A DNA stretch of 18,904 bases from an uncultured Eubacteriales bacterium (GCA_934667575.1 CAKUME010000004.1:1-18904), one strand, 5' to 3'; shown: positions 1 to 8,263, counted from the stretch's first letter. Translations and numbers: made by a program. Notes: generated from the sequence alone by a model not told the origin.

Positions 1-1
1 C

Positions 2-1585
<1,584 letters not shown>

Positions 1586-1620
1586 ATGCACAGTACACCG
1601 CGTGGGAAACCGGGGGTACA

Positions 1621-1660
1621 AAGCAAAAAAGCCGGATGTGTATCCGGCTTTTTTTTGCTT
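1621..1660. terminator. Two-way rho-independent terminator between recG and EEP gene
   Basis: The stem GCCGGAT / ATCCGGC (1631-1637 and 1642-1648) has a four-base GTGT loop. It is flanked by an A run on the left and eight Ts on the right, extending to AAGC/GCTT. It can terminate recG on the plus strand and the convergent endonuclease-like gene on the minus strand; the minus-strand gene stops at its edge. Confidence 0.93.
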
Positions 1661-2391
1661 CAAAATTGGATATCCGCCCAAACCGGCAGATGGTCGCTGG
1701 CGGATTCCGACCCGATTCCGCAGCGGAGCAGGGTGACTTTGCGGTTGAAGAAAATGTAGTCGATGCGCTCCGCGGGCGCTTCGGCCGGAAAGGTGCATCG
1801 GTGAAAATCGCCCACCGAGCAATAATCGCGCCGCAGCTGCAGCAGAATTTCCTCGTCCGGTGTGGTATTGAAGTCGCCGAGCAGCACGGTCGGATCGGTC
1901 TCCGCTTTCAGCAGCTTCCGGCAGAGCGCGGCCGCGTTTTCCCGTTCGGTTTGGGTCAACCCAAAGTGGGTGGCCAGCACGGTCAGGTGCCGGTCATGGG
2001 CAAAATCAAACGTGCAGCGCAGCACCGAGCGATGCTCGATTCCGTCCACAGTCTTGCCGTCCACGACGGGATCCGGAATTGGGATCACCTCGGCGGATGC
2101 GATCGGAGCCCGCGCCACCAGCGCATTGCCGTAGGGTTCCGTGCCGTTGACATAAGTCGATCGGCCGAACACATGGTGATACCCGAGGCATTCGCCGATC
2201 GCGTCCGCCTGCGCCGTGTATGCCGGAGTTTGCCCGGCACCGCGCACCTCGTTCAAAGCGCAGATGTCCGCGCCGAGGTGCCGGATCGTTTCGGCGGTTT
2301 TCGCAAGATCGATCACCTCGCGGTGCTCCGCGCGATAACGCGCATAATCCATCCCGTGGAGGATATTGTAGGTCATGATACGAAGTTCCAT
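1660..2391 (-). CDS. Endonuclease/exonuclease/phosphatase (EEP) family protein, first copy
   Basis: This 243-residue protein is a single DNase I-like EEP domain of the usual length, without signal peptide or membrane segment, so it should be cytoplasmic. The metal-binding signatures are in order: TYNILHG with N9, ALNEVRG with E48, ATHFGL in mid-protein, GDFN, ERIDYIF and the terminal SDHLPV Asp-His pair. The family hydrolyses phosphodiester or phosphoester bonds in nucleic acids, lipids or small metabolites, and the substrate cannot be read from the sequence. The ATG at 2391 is preceded by AAAGGGA about nine bases upstream. It lies 69 bases downstream of a second EEP gene on the same strand and is probably co-transcribed with it. 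The stop is TGA. Confidence 0.9.
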   Translation of the reverse strand: MELRIMTYNILHGMDYARYRAEHREVIDLAKTAETIRHLGADICALNEVRGAGQTPAYTAQADAIGECLGYHHVFGRSTYVNGTEPYGNALVARAPIASAEVIPIPDPVVDGKTVDGIEHRSVLRCTFDFAHDRHLTVLATHFGLTQTERENAAALCRKLLKAETDPTVLLGDFNTTPDEEILLQLRRDYCSVGDFHRCTFPAEAPAERIDYIFFNRKVTLLRCGIGSESASDHLPVWADIQF

Positions 2392-2413
2392 CCGTTCGAA
2401 TCCCTTTCTGCAA

Positions 2414-2448
2414 AATGAAACGGCCGGAGGAACACCGCCCTTCGGCCG
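2414..2448 (-). terminator. Weak hairpin between the two EEP genes
   Basis: Read on the minus strand, CGGCCGAAGG pairs with CCTCCGGCCG (one mismatch), followed by TTTCATTTT. The tail is interrupted, so this is probably an attenuating or processing hairpin, not a full terminator. It could lower expression of the downstream EEP gene. Confidence 0.45.
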
Positions 2449-2460
2449 AACTTGGGTGTG

Positions 2461-3222
2461 TCAGATGGTCATTTCGGTGTAAACGCCAAAGTGGTCAGAC
2501 GGGAACTGCCCGCCCACCAGCCGGCTGATGCGCTCCGAATGCGTGGGGGTCACATCGCCCTGCACAAAGCAATAGTCGATCAGGTCGCCGGTGTGGTTCA
2601 CGTCCCAATTCTGCCAGGTGGTCGAGCTCGTGTCGCGCACGGTCATCATGTTGGCGTCGCCAAAATGCTTTGTCATGGCCGCATATGCCGCGTCGGTGTG
2701 TTTCATATTAAAATCGCCGGTCACAATCGTGCGGTCGCCGCCCAGCTTGCGCGCATACTGTTCGATCAGCGCCGCGCTGCCGAGCTGGCATTCGTCGCCA
2801 AAACCAAAATGCGTGTTCATGTAGGTGAACTCCTTGCCGCTTTCGCGATCGCGCAGCCGCGCATACATGCAAATGCGCGCAAAGCCCATCGTGTCCCAGC
2901 CCTTCGATTCCTGCTCCGGCGTGTCGGAGTACCAAAAAACGCCTTTTTTCAGGCATTCAAACCGCGCGCGCTTCCACAGCAGCGGCGTGGTTTCCAAGCT
3001 GTCGGCCGAGCGATACCGATAAATCATCTCATAATCGCGGCCATACTGTGCGGTCAGATAGGGCATCCAGGTGGGTGTGGCTTCCTGAAAGCCAATCAGG
3101 TCGGCGTCGTAGGGCGCCACCACCGCGCCCACCCGGGGTGCGCGGTCGGCAACGGCAAAGCCGGGCTTGTTTTCGGGGTCGCCGCAATAGATATTGAACG
3201 TGATGACCTTGAGTGTAGACAT
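2461..3222 (-). CDS. Endonuclease/exonuclease/phosphatase (EEP) family protein, second copy
   Basis: This 253-residue EEP-fold protein begins MSTLKVITFNIYCGD. Catalytic signatures are TFNIY with N10, GFQEATP with E47, the NTHFGFGD histidine, TGDFN, LIDYCF and the terminal SDHFGVY. It has no signal peptide. The ATG at 3222 was chosen because AGAGAGGAAA lies at the right distance and the family N-terminus starts there; the frame stays open for 39 more codons upstream, but those overlap the promoter. A TTGCAA-17-TATAAT promoter lies just upstream. It differs clearly in sequence from the downstream EEP gene, so the pair is either an old duplication or two independently acquired members. The substrate is unknown. 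The stop is TGA. Confidence 0.9.
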   Translation of the reverse strand: MSTLKVITFNIYCGDPENKPGFAVADRAPRVGAVVAPYDADLIGFQEATPTWMPYLTAQYGRDYEMIYRYRSADSLETTPLLWKRARFECLKKGVFWYSDTPEQESKGWDTMGFARICMYARLRDRESGKEFTYMNTHFGFGDECQLGSAALIEQYARKLGGDRTIVTGDFNMKHTDAAYAAMTKHFGDANMMTVRDTSSTTWQNWDVNHTGDLIDYCFVQGDVTPTHSERISRLVGGQFPSDHFGVYTEMTI

Positions 3223-3256
3223 AGCGTTTCCTCTCTCTTTTGTTTGATTTGAGGCT

Positions 3257-3285
3257 ATTATAGCACGGCGGTACGGGAATTGCAA
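3257..3285 (-). promoter_or_regulatory. Sigma-A promoter of the EEP gene pair
   Basis: On the minus strand, TTGCAA (3280-3285) and TATAAT (3257-3262) are separated by exactly 17 bases. They lie 34 bases upstream of the chosen ATG, with a purine-rich Shine-Dalgarno sequence between. Confidence 0.85.
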
Positions 3286-3344
3286 GGCGGCGCGGGCAGA
3301 ACGGATAAAAATTTGCACGGCGCGCGAAAACGCCCGCACAACAA

Positions 3345-3392
3345 AAGAAAAAGCGCCCCGAAAATCGCATGAATATGCGAAAAACGAGACGC
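3345..3392 (-). terminator. Terminator of tRNA-Thr
   Basis: Read on the minus strand, GCGTCTCG pairs with CGGGGCGC (eight pairs including G-U) around an inner CGCAT/ATGCG hairpin with an ATTC loop, followed by TTTTTCTTTT. It starts eight bases beyond the tRNA CCA end, as expected for a monocistronic tRNA transcript. Confidence 0.75.
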
Positions 3393-3399
3393 AGCGCGA

Positions 3400-3475
3400 T
3401 GGAGCTGGTTGACGGACTTGAACCCCCGACCTGCTGATTACAAATCAGCTGCTCTACCAACTGAGCTAAACCAGC
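3400..3475 (-). tRNA. tRNA-Thr(UGU), with encoded CCA
   Basis: The minus strand folds as a 76-base cloverleaf. The acceptor stem GCTGGTT/AACCAGC is seven perfect pairs, with discriminator T and genome-encoded CCA. The D arm is GCTC AGTTGGTA GAGC. The anticodon arm GCTGA TTTGTAA TCAGC carries anticodon TGT, which reads ACA (and by wobble other ACN) threonine codons. The variable loop is AGGTC. The T loop TTCAAGT is canonical, but the T stem GGGGG/CCGTC has one G-G mismatch and one G-U pair. Its own promoter and terminator flank it. Confidence 0.95.
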
Positions 3476-3490
3476 GCAGATTGCTTTTTT

Positions 3491-3519
3491 ATTTTATCAT
3501 ATTTCGGCGCAAAAAGCAA
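3491..3519 (-). promoter_or_regulatory. Promoter of tRNA-Thr
   Basis: On the minus strand, TTGCTT (3514-3519), 17 bases, then TAAAAT (3491-3496). The -10 ends 15 bases before the mature tRNA 5' end, leaving a short leader for RNase P removal. It lies just downstream of the rsmE stop codon. Confidence 0.8.
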
Positions 3520-3537
3520 CCCCCGCCGTGCAAAAAG

Positions 3538-4263
3538 TTACATATTTCCCGTGGCGAACAAAATCGCGCTCAGCGCGGCGAGCGGCGCCGTTTCGGTGCG
3601 GAGAATGCGCGGCCCCAGCGTGATGCGCCGGGCGCCCACCTGCTCGGCCTGCGCCACCTCCTCGGGCGCAAAGCCGCCCTCCGGCCCGATGAAAATCGCC
3701 GCCGATGCAAACGGCTCCGAAAGCAGTGCGTCGAGCGCGGAACCGCCGCCCTCATAGCAGAAAAAAATGCGGTCGCAGGCCCGGGCCTGCTCCAGCGCCG
3801 CGCCAAAGCTCACCAGCGGACGCACCGGGGGCAGAATGCCGCGCTGGCTCTGGCCGGCGGCTTCATCGGCAATTTTTTGCCAGCGCGCCGTTTTTTTGCG
3901 CGCGGCGGCATCGTCCGGGCGCGACACACTGCGCACCGCCGCGAACGGAACGATTTCCGCTGCGCCCAGCTCCACCGCTTTTTGCACGATCCAATCCATT
4001 TTGTCGCCCTTGGGCAGCCCCTGAAACAGCAGCAGCCGCACGCTGGGCTCGCCTGCGCTCGGTCGGGCAGCCAGCACCTGCGCGGTCACGCAGCCGGGCG
4101 CGGCGCTTTGCAGCGCGGCATCGTAGTCGGTGCCGCGGCCGTCGCAAAGCGTGAGGTGTTCGCCGGGCTTCATCCGCAGCGCGCGGGCAATGTGATTGGC
4201 GGCCTCGCCGGTGAGCGTGACGAAGCCGTCCGGCGCAGGGGGATCGATAAAAAATCGCGGCAT
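3538..4263 (-). CDS. rsmE: 16S rRNA (uracil1498-N3)-methyltransferase RsmE
   Basis: RsmE is a SPOUT-class, SAM-dependent methyltransferase that methylates N3 of U1498 in 16S rRNA of the small subunit. The N-terminus MPRFFIDPP and following residues form the PUA-like RNA-binding part. The C-terminal half holds the trefoil-knot motifs: FQGLPKGDKMDWIVQKAVEL, FIGPEGGFAPEEV and LGPRILRTETAPLAAL. The start was placed at 4263 and not at the in-frame ATG at 4272: the ACGGAG Shine-Dalgarno directly abuts the 4272 ATG but sits nine bases before 4263, and MPRFF is the usual family start. This gives 241 residues, normal for the family. It has its own promoter and is divergent from the glycoside hydrolase gene. 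The stop is TAA. Confidence 0.95.
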   Translation of the reverse strand: MPRFFIDPPAPDGFVTLTGEAANHIARALRMKPGEHLTLCDGRGTDYDAALQSAAPGCVTAQVLAARPSAGEPSVRLLLFQGLPKGDKMDWIVQKAVELGAAEIVPFAAVRSVSRPDDAAARKKTARWQKIADEAAGQSQRGILPPVRPLVSFGAALEQARACDRIFFCYEGGGSALDALLSEPFASAAIFIGPEGGFAPEEVAQAEQVGARRITLGPRILRTETAPLAALSAILFATGNM

Positions 4264-4286
4264 GTGGCGCATCTCCGTTTCTCATT

Positions 4287-4305
4287 ATTCTGCGTCAGGC
4301 AGAAT
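4287..4305 (-). promoter_or_regulatory. Stem-loop at the 5' end of the rsmE transcript
   Basis: ATTCTGC and GCAGAAT form a perfect seven-pair stem with a five-base loop. It starts about 11 bases downstream of the -10 and ends 14 bases before the upstream ATG at 4272. It could be a 5'-end stabiliser or a regulatory hairpin; the function is inferred from position only. Confidence 0.5.
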
Positions 4306-4315
4306 CTTTGCGACT

Positions 4316-4344
4316 ATTATACCACACTCCGGCGCGCGGCGCAA
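4316..4344 (-). promoter_or_regulatory. Promoter of rsmE
   Basis: On the minus strand, TTGCGC (4339-4344), 17 bases, then a perfect TATAAT (4316-4321). The -35 lies inside a larger dyad (4337-4364). Confidence 0.8.
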
Positions 4345-4372
4345 TGTTTTGCAAAAAAGCGCCGTTTGCAAA
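4337..4372. promoter_or_regulatory. Candidate operator: nested dyad and TTTGCAAA palindromes between divergent promoters
   Basis: CGGCGC (4337-4342) and GCGCCG (4359-4364) enclose the palindrome TTTTGCAAAA (4347-4356). A second palindrome, TTTGCAAA, follows at 4365-4372 with centre-to-centre distance 17. The sites cover the rsmE -35 and lie just upstream of the glycoside hydrolase -35. Dyads like this often bind sugar-responsive repressors; no regulator gene is visible nearby, so the assignment is tentative. Confidence 0.35.
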
Positions 4373-4380
4373 AATAACAG

Positions 4381-4409
4381 TTGCTTTTGCAGGGAGATAT
4401 TGCTATAAT
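4381..4409 (+). promoter_or_regulatory. Promoter of the glycoside hydrolase-HAD operon
   Basis: TTGCTT (4381-4386), 17-base spacer, TATAAT (4404-4409). The gene start lies 46 bases downstream, behind the Shine-Dalgarno AGAGGAG. Confidence 0.87.
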
Positions 4410-4455
4410 GAGTGCGATGAATTTCAAATATACATCACAAAGAGGAGAAAACGAT

Positions 4456-7014
4456 ATGGATCAGCGAATTCAGGCGTGCCTTTCCGGGCGGGAAAGCACC
4501 GAACACATTCTTCCGTTTTTCTGGCAGCACGGCGAAGACCACCACACGCTGCGCCGCGAGCTGGACGCCATTGAGCGCAGCGGGGTGCGTGAATTCTGCG
4601 TGGAAAGCCGCCCCTATCCGGATTTTTGCGGTGAACAGTGGTGGACGGATTTCGGCTTTTTGCTGCGTGAGGCCAAGGCGCGCGGCATGCGCGTTTGGCT
4701 GCTCGACGATAAGCGGTTTCCCACCGGATATGCCAACAATTACATTGCCGATCACCCCGAGCTGCGCATGAAGCTGCTGCGCACCGTGTACCGCGACTTT
4801 GCCGGCCCGATGGCGGGCGCGTCGCTGCTGGTGCCGCAGCTGGAAAACGAAGAAACGCTCGTGGCGGCGGTGGCCTACCGGCGCACGGCGCGCGGCAATA
4901 CGCTCACCGGAGCGGGCGTGGACCTCACGCCGCGCATGGTAGACGGACTCATCGATTGGGACATTCCCGCGGGGGCGTGGCGCGTTTATTATCTGGTGCA
5001 GACCGAGAAAGGAGGCCGGCAAAATTATATTGATATGCTGTCGGCCGAATCGTGCAGGGCCATGCTGCACGCGGTGTATGAACCGCACTATGCGCACTTT
5101 GCGTCGTATTTCGGCAACACGTTTGCGGGCTTTTTCTCCGACGAGCCCAGCTTTGGCAACGAGGAGGGAACCTATTACTCCAAGCTCGGCAAAGAGGGCA
5201 TGCGGGTGCCGTGGAGCGGAGCGCTGGCGGCGGACATTGCCGCACGCGCCGGCATTTCGGCCGACGAAGCGCTGCGCCTGCTGCCGGGGCTGTGGCACGA
5301 GATTGAGGGCCGCACGTCGGTGGTGCGCGAGGCGTATATGGAGGCCGTTACCGAGGCCTACAGCCGCAATTTTTGCTGGATGCTCGGCAACTGGTGCCGC
5401 GATCACGGTGTGCAGTACATCGGCCATGTGATCGAGGACATGAACACCCATCAGCGGCTCGGCTATGGCGCGGGGCATTATTTCCGCGCGCTCGAGGGGC
5501 AGGATATGTCCGGCATCGATGTGGTGCTGCATCAAATTGTGCCGGGATTTTTCACGCTGGAGCACACCGCGCCGGTGTGCGGCACCGTGGTAGATCCGGA
5601 ATTTTTCCAATATATGCTCGGCAAGCTCGGCTCGTCGCTGGCGCACATTCAACTGCTGAAACAAAACCGCGCCATGTGCGAGATCTACGGCGCGTTCGGT
5701 TGGGCCGAGGGCGTACCGTTTATGAAATACCTCACCGATTATATGCTCACCAACGGCATCAACTATTTTGTGCCGCACGCGTTTTCGCCCAAAAACCCCG
5801 ACTCCGACTGCCCGCCGCACTTCAACGCGGGCGGCAACAATCCGCAGTTTGACCTGTTTGCGCAGCTGATGCGCTACACCGCGCGCCTGGCGCATGCGCT
5901 GAGCGGCGGTGTGCACCAAGCGGATGTGGCGGTGTATTACAACGCCGAGGCCGAATGGTCGGGCGGAGAGTATATGCTTCAGCAAAAGGTCTGCAAGGCG
6001 CTCACCACGCGGCAGCTCGATTTTGACCTGATTCCGCAGGATACGCTGCGCGGCGCTTCCGCCGTGCGCGACGGCCGCCTTGCGGTGAACGAGGAAACCT
6101 ACGGCGCGCTGGTGGTGCCGTATAGCCAGTATCTGCCCGAAGCGCTGCTGCTGCGCATGGAGGAGCTCGCGGCGGCGGGGCTGCCGGTGCTTTTTGTGGA
6201 CGGCTACCCGGACGCAGCCTCGGAGCAGCGGTCGATTGCGGGCAAGCTGACGCACTGCGCGGTGGTGCCGCTTGCGCAGCTGGCCGATGCGCTCACCGGC
6301 GCAGGGCTGCGCAGCGTGGCGGCGGCGGACGAAGTGCCGCTGCGGTTTTACCATATTCAACGCGGCGGCCGCGATTTGTATATGCTCTGGAACGAGGATG
6401 CGGTGAACGGCTTCGACACCCGGGTGACGCTGCCGGGCAGCGGCGCAGCCGTGTTCTATGACGCGTGGAACAACCGGCTGGCGCGTGCGCAAACCGAGGG
6501 CGGAGCCGTGCGGGTCAAGCTGGCCCCGGCGCAGGCGCTGCTGCTTTGCGTGGGCGGCGAAGAAAAGGAATCGCTGCCGCGGTTTGACTATCGCGACGGC
6601 GCGGCGGAGCCGCTTGCACTGAACTGGCGGGTGGCGGTGTGCGGCAAGCCGAACGGGGCGTTTGAGCCGCTCGATGCCAAAGCGCCGGGCAACCTTGCGC
6701 GGCAGCTGCCGCACTTTGCGGGCGTGGTGCGCTACGAAGCCGAGTGGACGGCGGCGCAGCCCGAGCAGATGGTATTGCTCGACTTGGGCTCGGTGGGAGA
6801 AGCCGCCGCGCTGTGGGTCAATGGCGAAAGCTGCGGCACCGCGGTGGGGGCGCCGTTCGCCTTTGATGTGGCGGGCAAGCTGCACGCGGGCGCGAACACG
6901 CTGCGTGTGGAGGTTTACACCAATCTGGGGTATCGCGAGCGGGATTCTTTTTCCACCTATTTGCCGCTGCCGCCCACCGGTCTGATCGGCCCGGTGACGG
7001 CAATGCGAAAATAA
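4456..7014 (+). CDS. Putative glycoside hydrolase, GH106-like (alpha-L-rhamnosidase-related)
   Basis: This 852-residue protein starts at the ATG 4456, behind AGAGGAG; 25 upstream open codons overlap the promoter and are not used. The N-terminal part resembles the GH106-type (beta/alpha)8 barrel opening (PFFWQHGEDHHTLRREL, then VREFCVESRPYPDF and GMRVWLLDDKRFPTGYA). Acidic residues in conserved-looking contexts are E230 (FFSDEPSFGNE), E327 (HVIEDMNTH) and E409 (MCEIYGAFGW), but I cannot assign acid and base. The last ~100 residues form a GH2/GH106-type beta-sandwich (VLLDLGSVGEAAALWVNG, ending LPPTGLIGPV). No signal peptide is present, so it should act on imported oligosaccharides in the cytoplasm. 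It is followed after 46 bases by a HAD phosphatase. The specificity is unknown; rhamnosidase activity is only a family guess. The stop is TAA. Confidence 0.68.
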   Translation: MDQRIQACLSGRESTEHILPFFWQHGEDHHTLRRELDAIERSGVREFCVESRPYPDFCGEQWWTDFGFLLREAKARGMRVWLLDDKRFPTGYANNYIADHPELRMKLLRTVYRDFAGPMAGASLLVPQLENEETLVAAVAYRRTARGNTLTGAGVDLTPRMVDGLIDWDIPAGAWRVYYLVQTEKGGRQNYIDMLSAESCRAMLHAVYEPHYAHFASYFGNTFAGFFSDEPSFGNEEGTYYSKLGKEGMRVPWSGALAADIAARAGISADEALRLLPGLWHEIEGRTSVVREAYMEAVTEAYSRNFCWMLGNWCRDHGVQYIGHVIEDMNTHQRLGYGAGHYFRALEGQDMSGIDVVLHQIVPGFFTLEHTAPVCGTVVDPEFFQYMLGKLGSSLAHIQLLKQNRAMCEIYGAFGWAEGVPFMKYLTDYMLTNGINYFVPHAFSPKNPDSDCPPHFNAGGNNPQFDLFAQLMRYTARLAHALSGGVHQADVAVYYNAEAEWSGGEYMLQQKVCKALTTRQLDFDLIPQDTLRGASAVRDGRLAVNEETYGALVVPYSQYLPEALLLRMEELAAAGLPVLFVDGYPDAASEQRSIAGKLTHCAVVPLAQLADALTGAGLRSVAAADEVPLRFYHIQRGGRDLYMLWNEDAVNGFDTRVTLPGSGAAVFYDAWNNRLARAQTEGGAVRVKLAPAQALLLCVGGEEKESLPRFDYRDGAAEPLALNWRVAVCGKPNGAFEPLDAKAPGNLARQLPHFAGVVRYEAEWTAAQPEQMVLLDLGSVGEAAALWVNGESCGTAVGAPFAFDVAGKLHAGANTLRVEVYTNLGYRERDSFSTYLPLPPTGLIGPVTAMRK

Positions 7015-7060
7015 TCCACTGCGGCCAAGCACCCTTGCTTGAGAAAGAGAGACGAACACC

Positions 7061-7798
7061 GTGAAAATTCAATTGTTTGCATTTGATCTGGACGGCACGC
7101 TCACCCAGCACAAAACGCCGCTCGAACCGGCGGCGCGTGCGGCGCTCCATGCGCTGCGCGCGCAGGCGCCGGTGGTGATGGTGGGCGCGGGCGACTGCCT
7201 GCGCATCTGGCGGCAGATGAACGGATTTCCGGCGGACCTGATCGGGAACTACGGCATGCAGCGCATGGATTGCGTGGGCGAGGGGGTGCCTCCGCGCCCG
7301 GTGCGCAGCGACTGTGCGCCGGTGCTGAGCCGAGCCGAAGCCAACCGCCGGGCGGCGGCGCTGCGCGTGCGCTTTGGGCTCACGGAATTTGCGGGCGACT
7401 CGGTGGAATTTCACGATTCCGGAGTGCTCACCTTTGCGCTGCTTGGCACGGCGGCAAAGCAGCCGGATAAGCTCGCGTTCGACCCCGATCGCGCGCGGCG
7501 GCGCGTTTGGCTGCCGGAGGTCGTGGCGGCGTTCCCCGAATATCATGTGTTCGTGGGCGGCTTGTCCTCGTTTGACCTTGCGCCCAAGCCCTATTGCAAG
7601 AGCATGGCGCTGCGCAATTACTGCGCGGAAAAGCAGATTTCCATGGCGGCCGTGCGCTATTTTGGCGACGACTACGGCCCCGGCGGCAACGATGCCGATG
7701 TGCTTGCGGCCGGTTTTCCGTTTATCCGTGTGGACGATTACCGCGCGTTTCCTCAGCTGGCACACAAAATATTATCCAATCCGGATTTTCAAAACTAA
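7061..7798 (+). CDS. HAD-superfamily hydrolase, phosphomannomutase-like (subclass IIB)
   Basis: This 245-residue cytoplasmic protein has motif I FAFDLDGTLT (D9 nucleophile, D11 acid/base), lysines K176/K180 in the KPYCKS segment as motif III candidates, and motif IV YFGDDYGPGGNDADV (D203, D204). The last motif and the total length closely match eukaryotic-type alpha-phosphomannomutase (about 246 residues, FGDKTxxGGND). The motif II position reads MVGAGD where phosphomannomutase has GGSD, so the usual Ser/Thr is missing. It could be a sugar-phosphate phosphatase or a mutase relative. The GTG start at 7061 has the purine-rich GAGAAAGAGAG upstream. It is 46 bases behind the glycoside hydrolase without a terminator, so the two form an operon, suggesting a shared sugar pathway. 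The stop is TAA. Confidence 0.8.
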   Translation: MKIQLFAFDLDGTLTQHKTPLEPAARAALHALRAQAPVVMVGAGDCLRIWRQMNGFPADLIGNYGMQRMDCVGEGVPPRPVRSDCAPVLSRAEANRRAAALRVRFGLTEFAGDSVEFHDSGVLTFALLGTAAKQPDKLAFDPDRARRRVWLPEVVAAFPEYHVFVGGLSSFDLAPKPYCKSMALRNYCAEKQISMAAVRYFGDDYGPGGNDADVLAAGFPFIRVDDYRAFPQLAHKILSNPDFQN

Positions 7799-7818
7799 AA
7801 AATACGAAAAGTATACAC

Positions 7819-7876
7819 AAAAACACGCCCCGCGCATTCGGAGAACCTCCGAGCTGCGCGGGGCGTGTTTATTTTA
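7819..7876. terminator. Strong two-way terminator between HAD and rubredoxin genes
   Basis: AAACACGCCCCGCGCA pairs with TGCGCGGGGCGTGTTT (16 pairs). Above a small internal bulge, TCGGAG pairs with CTCCGA around a three-base loop. A-rich and T-rich flanks on each side let it serve both convergent operons. Confidence 0.93.
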
Positions 7877-7898
7877 AGGAAAAATGCGGTGCGGGCGC

Positions 7899-8054
7899 TT
7901 ATTCTTTTTCAAATGCGTCCTTGCCCAACCCGCAGATGGGGCAAACCCAATCCTCGGGCACTTCGTCCCATGGGGTGCCGGGTGCGACGCCGTTGTCGGG
8001 GTCGCCCAGCTCCGGGTCGTAAATATAGCCGCAGGGGCAAACATATTTGTCCAT
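7899..8054 (-). CDS. Rubredoxin with shortened first knuckle
   Basis: A 51-residue rubredoxin: a one-electron carrier with an Fe(SCys)4 centre in the cytoplasm. The hallmarks are GYIYDPELGDPDNGVAPGT, the WD/PEDW aromatic core and the second knuckle CPICG (C38, C41). The first knuckle reads VCPCGY (C6, C8), i.e. CxC, where rubredoxins normally have CxxC; the protein is one residue shorter there. The ATG at 8054 follows AAGGAG nine bases upstream, and that Shine-Dalgarno overlaps the stop of the Bfd-like gene. It is the last gene of the PerR operon and the expected donor to the reverse rubrerythrin two genes upstream. It runs to the two-way terminator. The stop is TAA. Confidence 0.93.
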   Translation of the reverse strand: MDKYVCPCGYIYDPELGDPDNGVAPGTPWDEVPEDWVCPICGLGKDAFEKE

Positions 8055-8068
8055 GATGCAACGCTCCT

Positions 8069-8263
8069 TTATCGGTTCATGATCTGTGAGATCACATTCA
8101 TAATTTTATCGTGGCAGCCGCCGCATCCGGTGGAGCAGTGCGTGACCTTTTGCACGTCGTCAAACGCCTTTTCCACGCTTTCCAGCCGTTGCTCGCGGTG
8201 GAGTGCATCCTCCACGTCGGCATAGGTGACATGCTTACACTTACAAATCAAATAATTTTCCAT
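8069..8263 (-). CDS. Bfd-like [2Fe-2S]-binding protein
   Basis: A 64-residue protein with the bacterioferritin-associated ferredoxin (BFD) pattern: CKC near the N-terminus (C7, C9), then a helical spacer and a C-terminal CSTGCGGC cluster (C43, C47, C50). In this fold, CxC and CxxC ligate a [2Fe-2S] cluster; the extra C43 is outside the minimal motif. No bacterioferritin is visible here, so it more likely acts as a small redox or cluster carrier in the peroxide-defence operon than as an iron-release partner. It starts 12 bases after the rubrerythrin stop. A GGGGAG overlaps the end of that upstream gene, but its spacing to this ATG is long, so translation may be partly coupled. The stop is TAA. 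Confidence 0.82.
   Translation of the reverse strand: MENYLICKCKHVTYADVEDALHREQRLESVEKAFDDVQKVTHCSTGCGGCHDKIMNVISQIMNR

Noticed and set aside
3400..3475. tRNA-Thr as an integration (attachment) site
   Set aside because: No integrase gene and no partial duplicate of the tRNA 3' end was seen in the window.
4264..4272. ATG at 4272 as the rsmE start
   Set aside because: The Shine-Dalgarno ACGGAG touches this ATG directly; the ATG at 4263 has proper spacing and matches the family N-terminus.
4435..7059. An 874-codon open frame on the minus strand opposite the glycoside hydrolase
   Set aside because: Arg/His-rich composition, no domain, exact overlap with a real gene with good Shine-Dalgarno and promoter; an antisense shadow.
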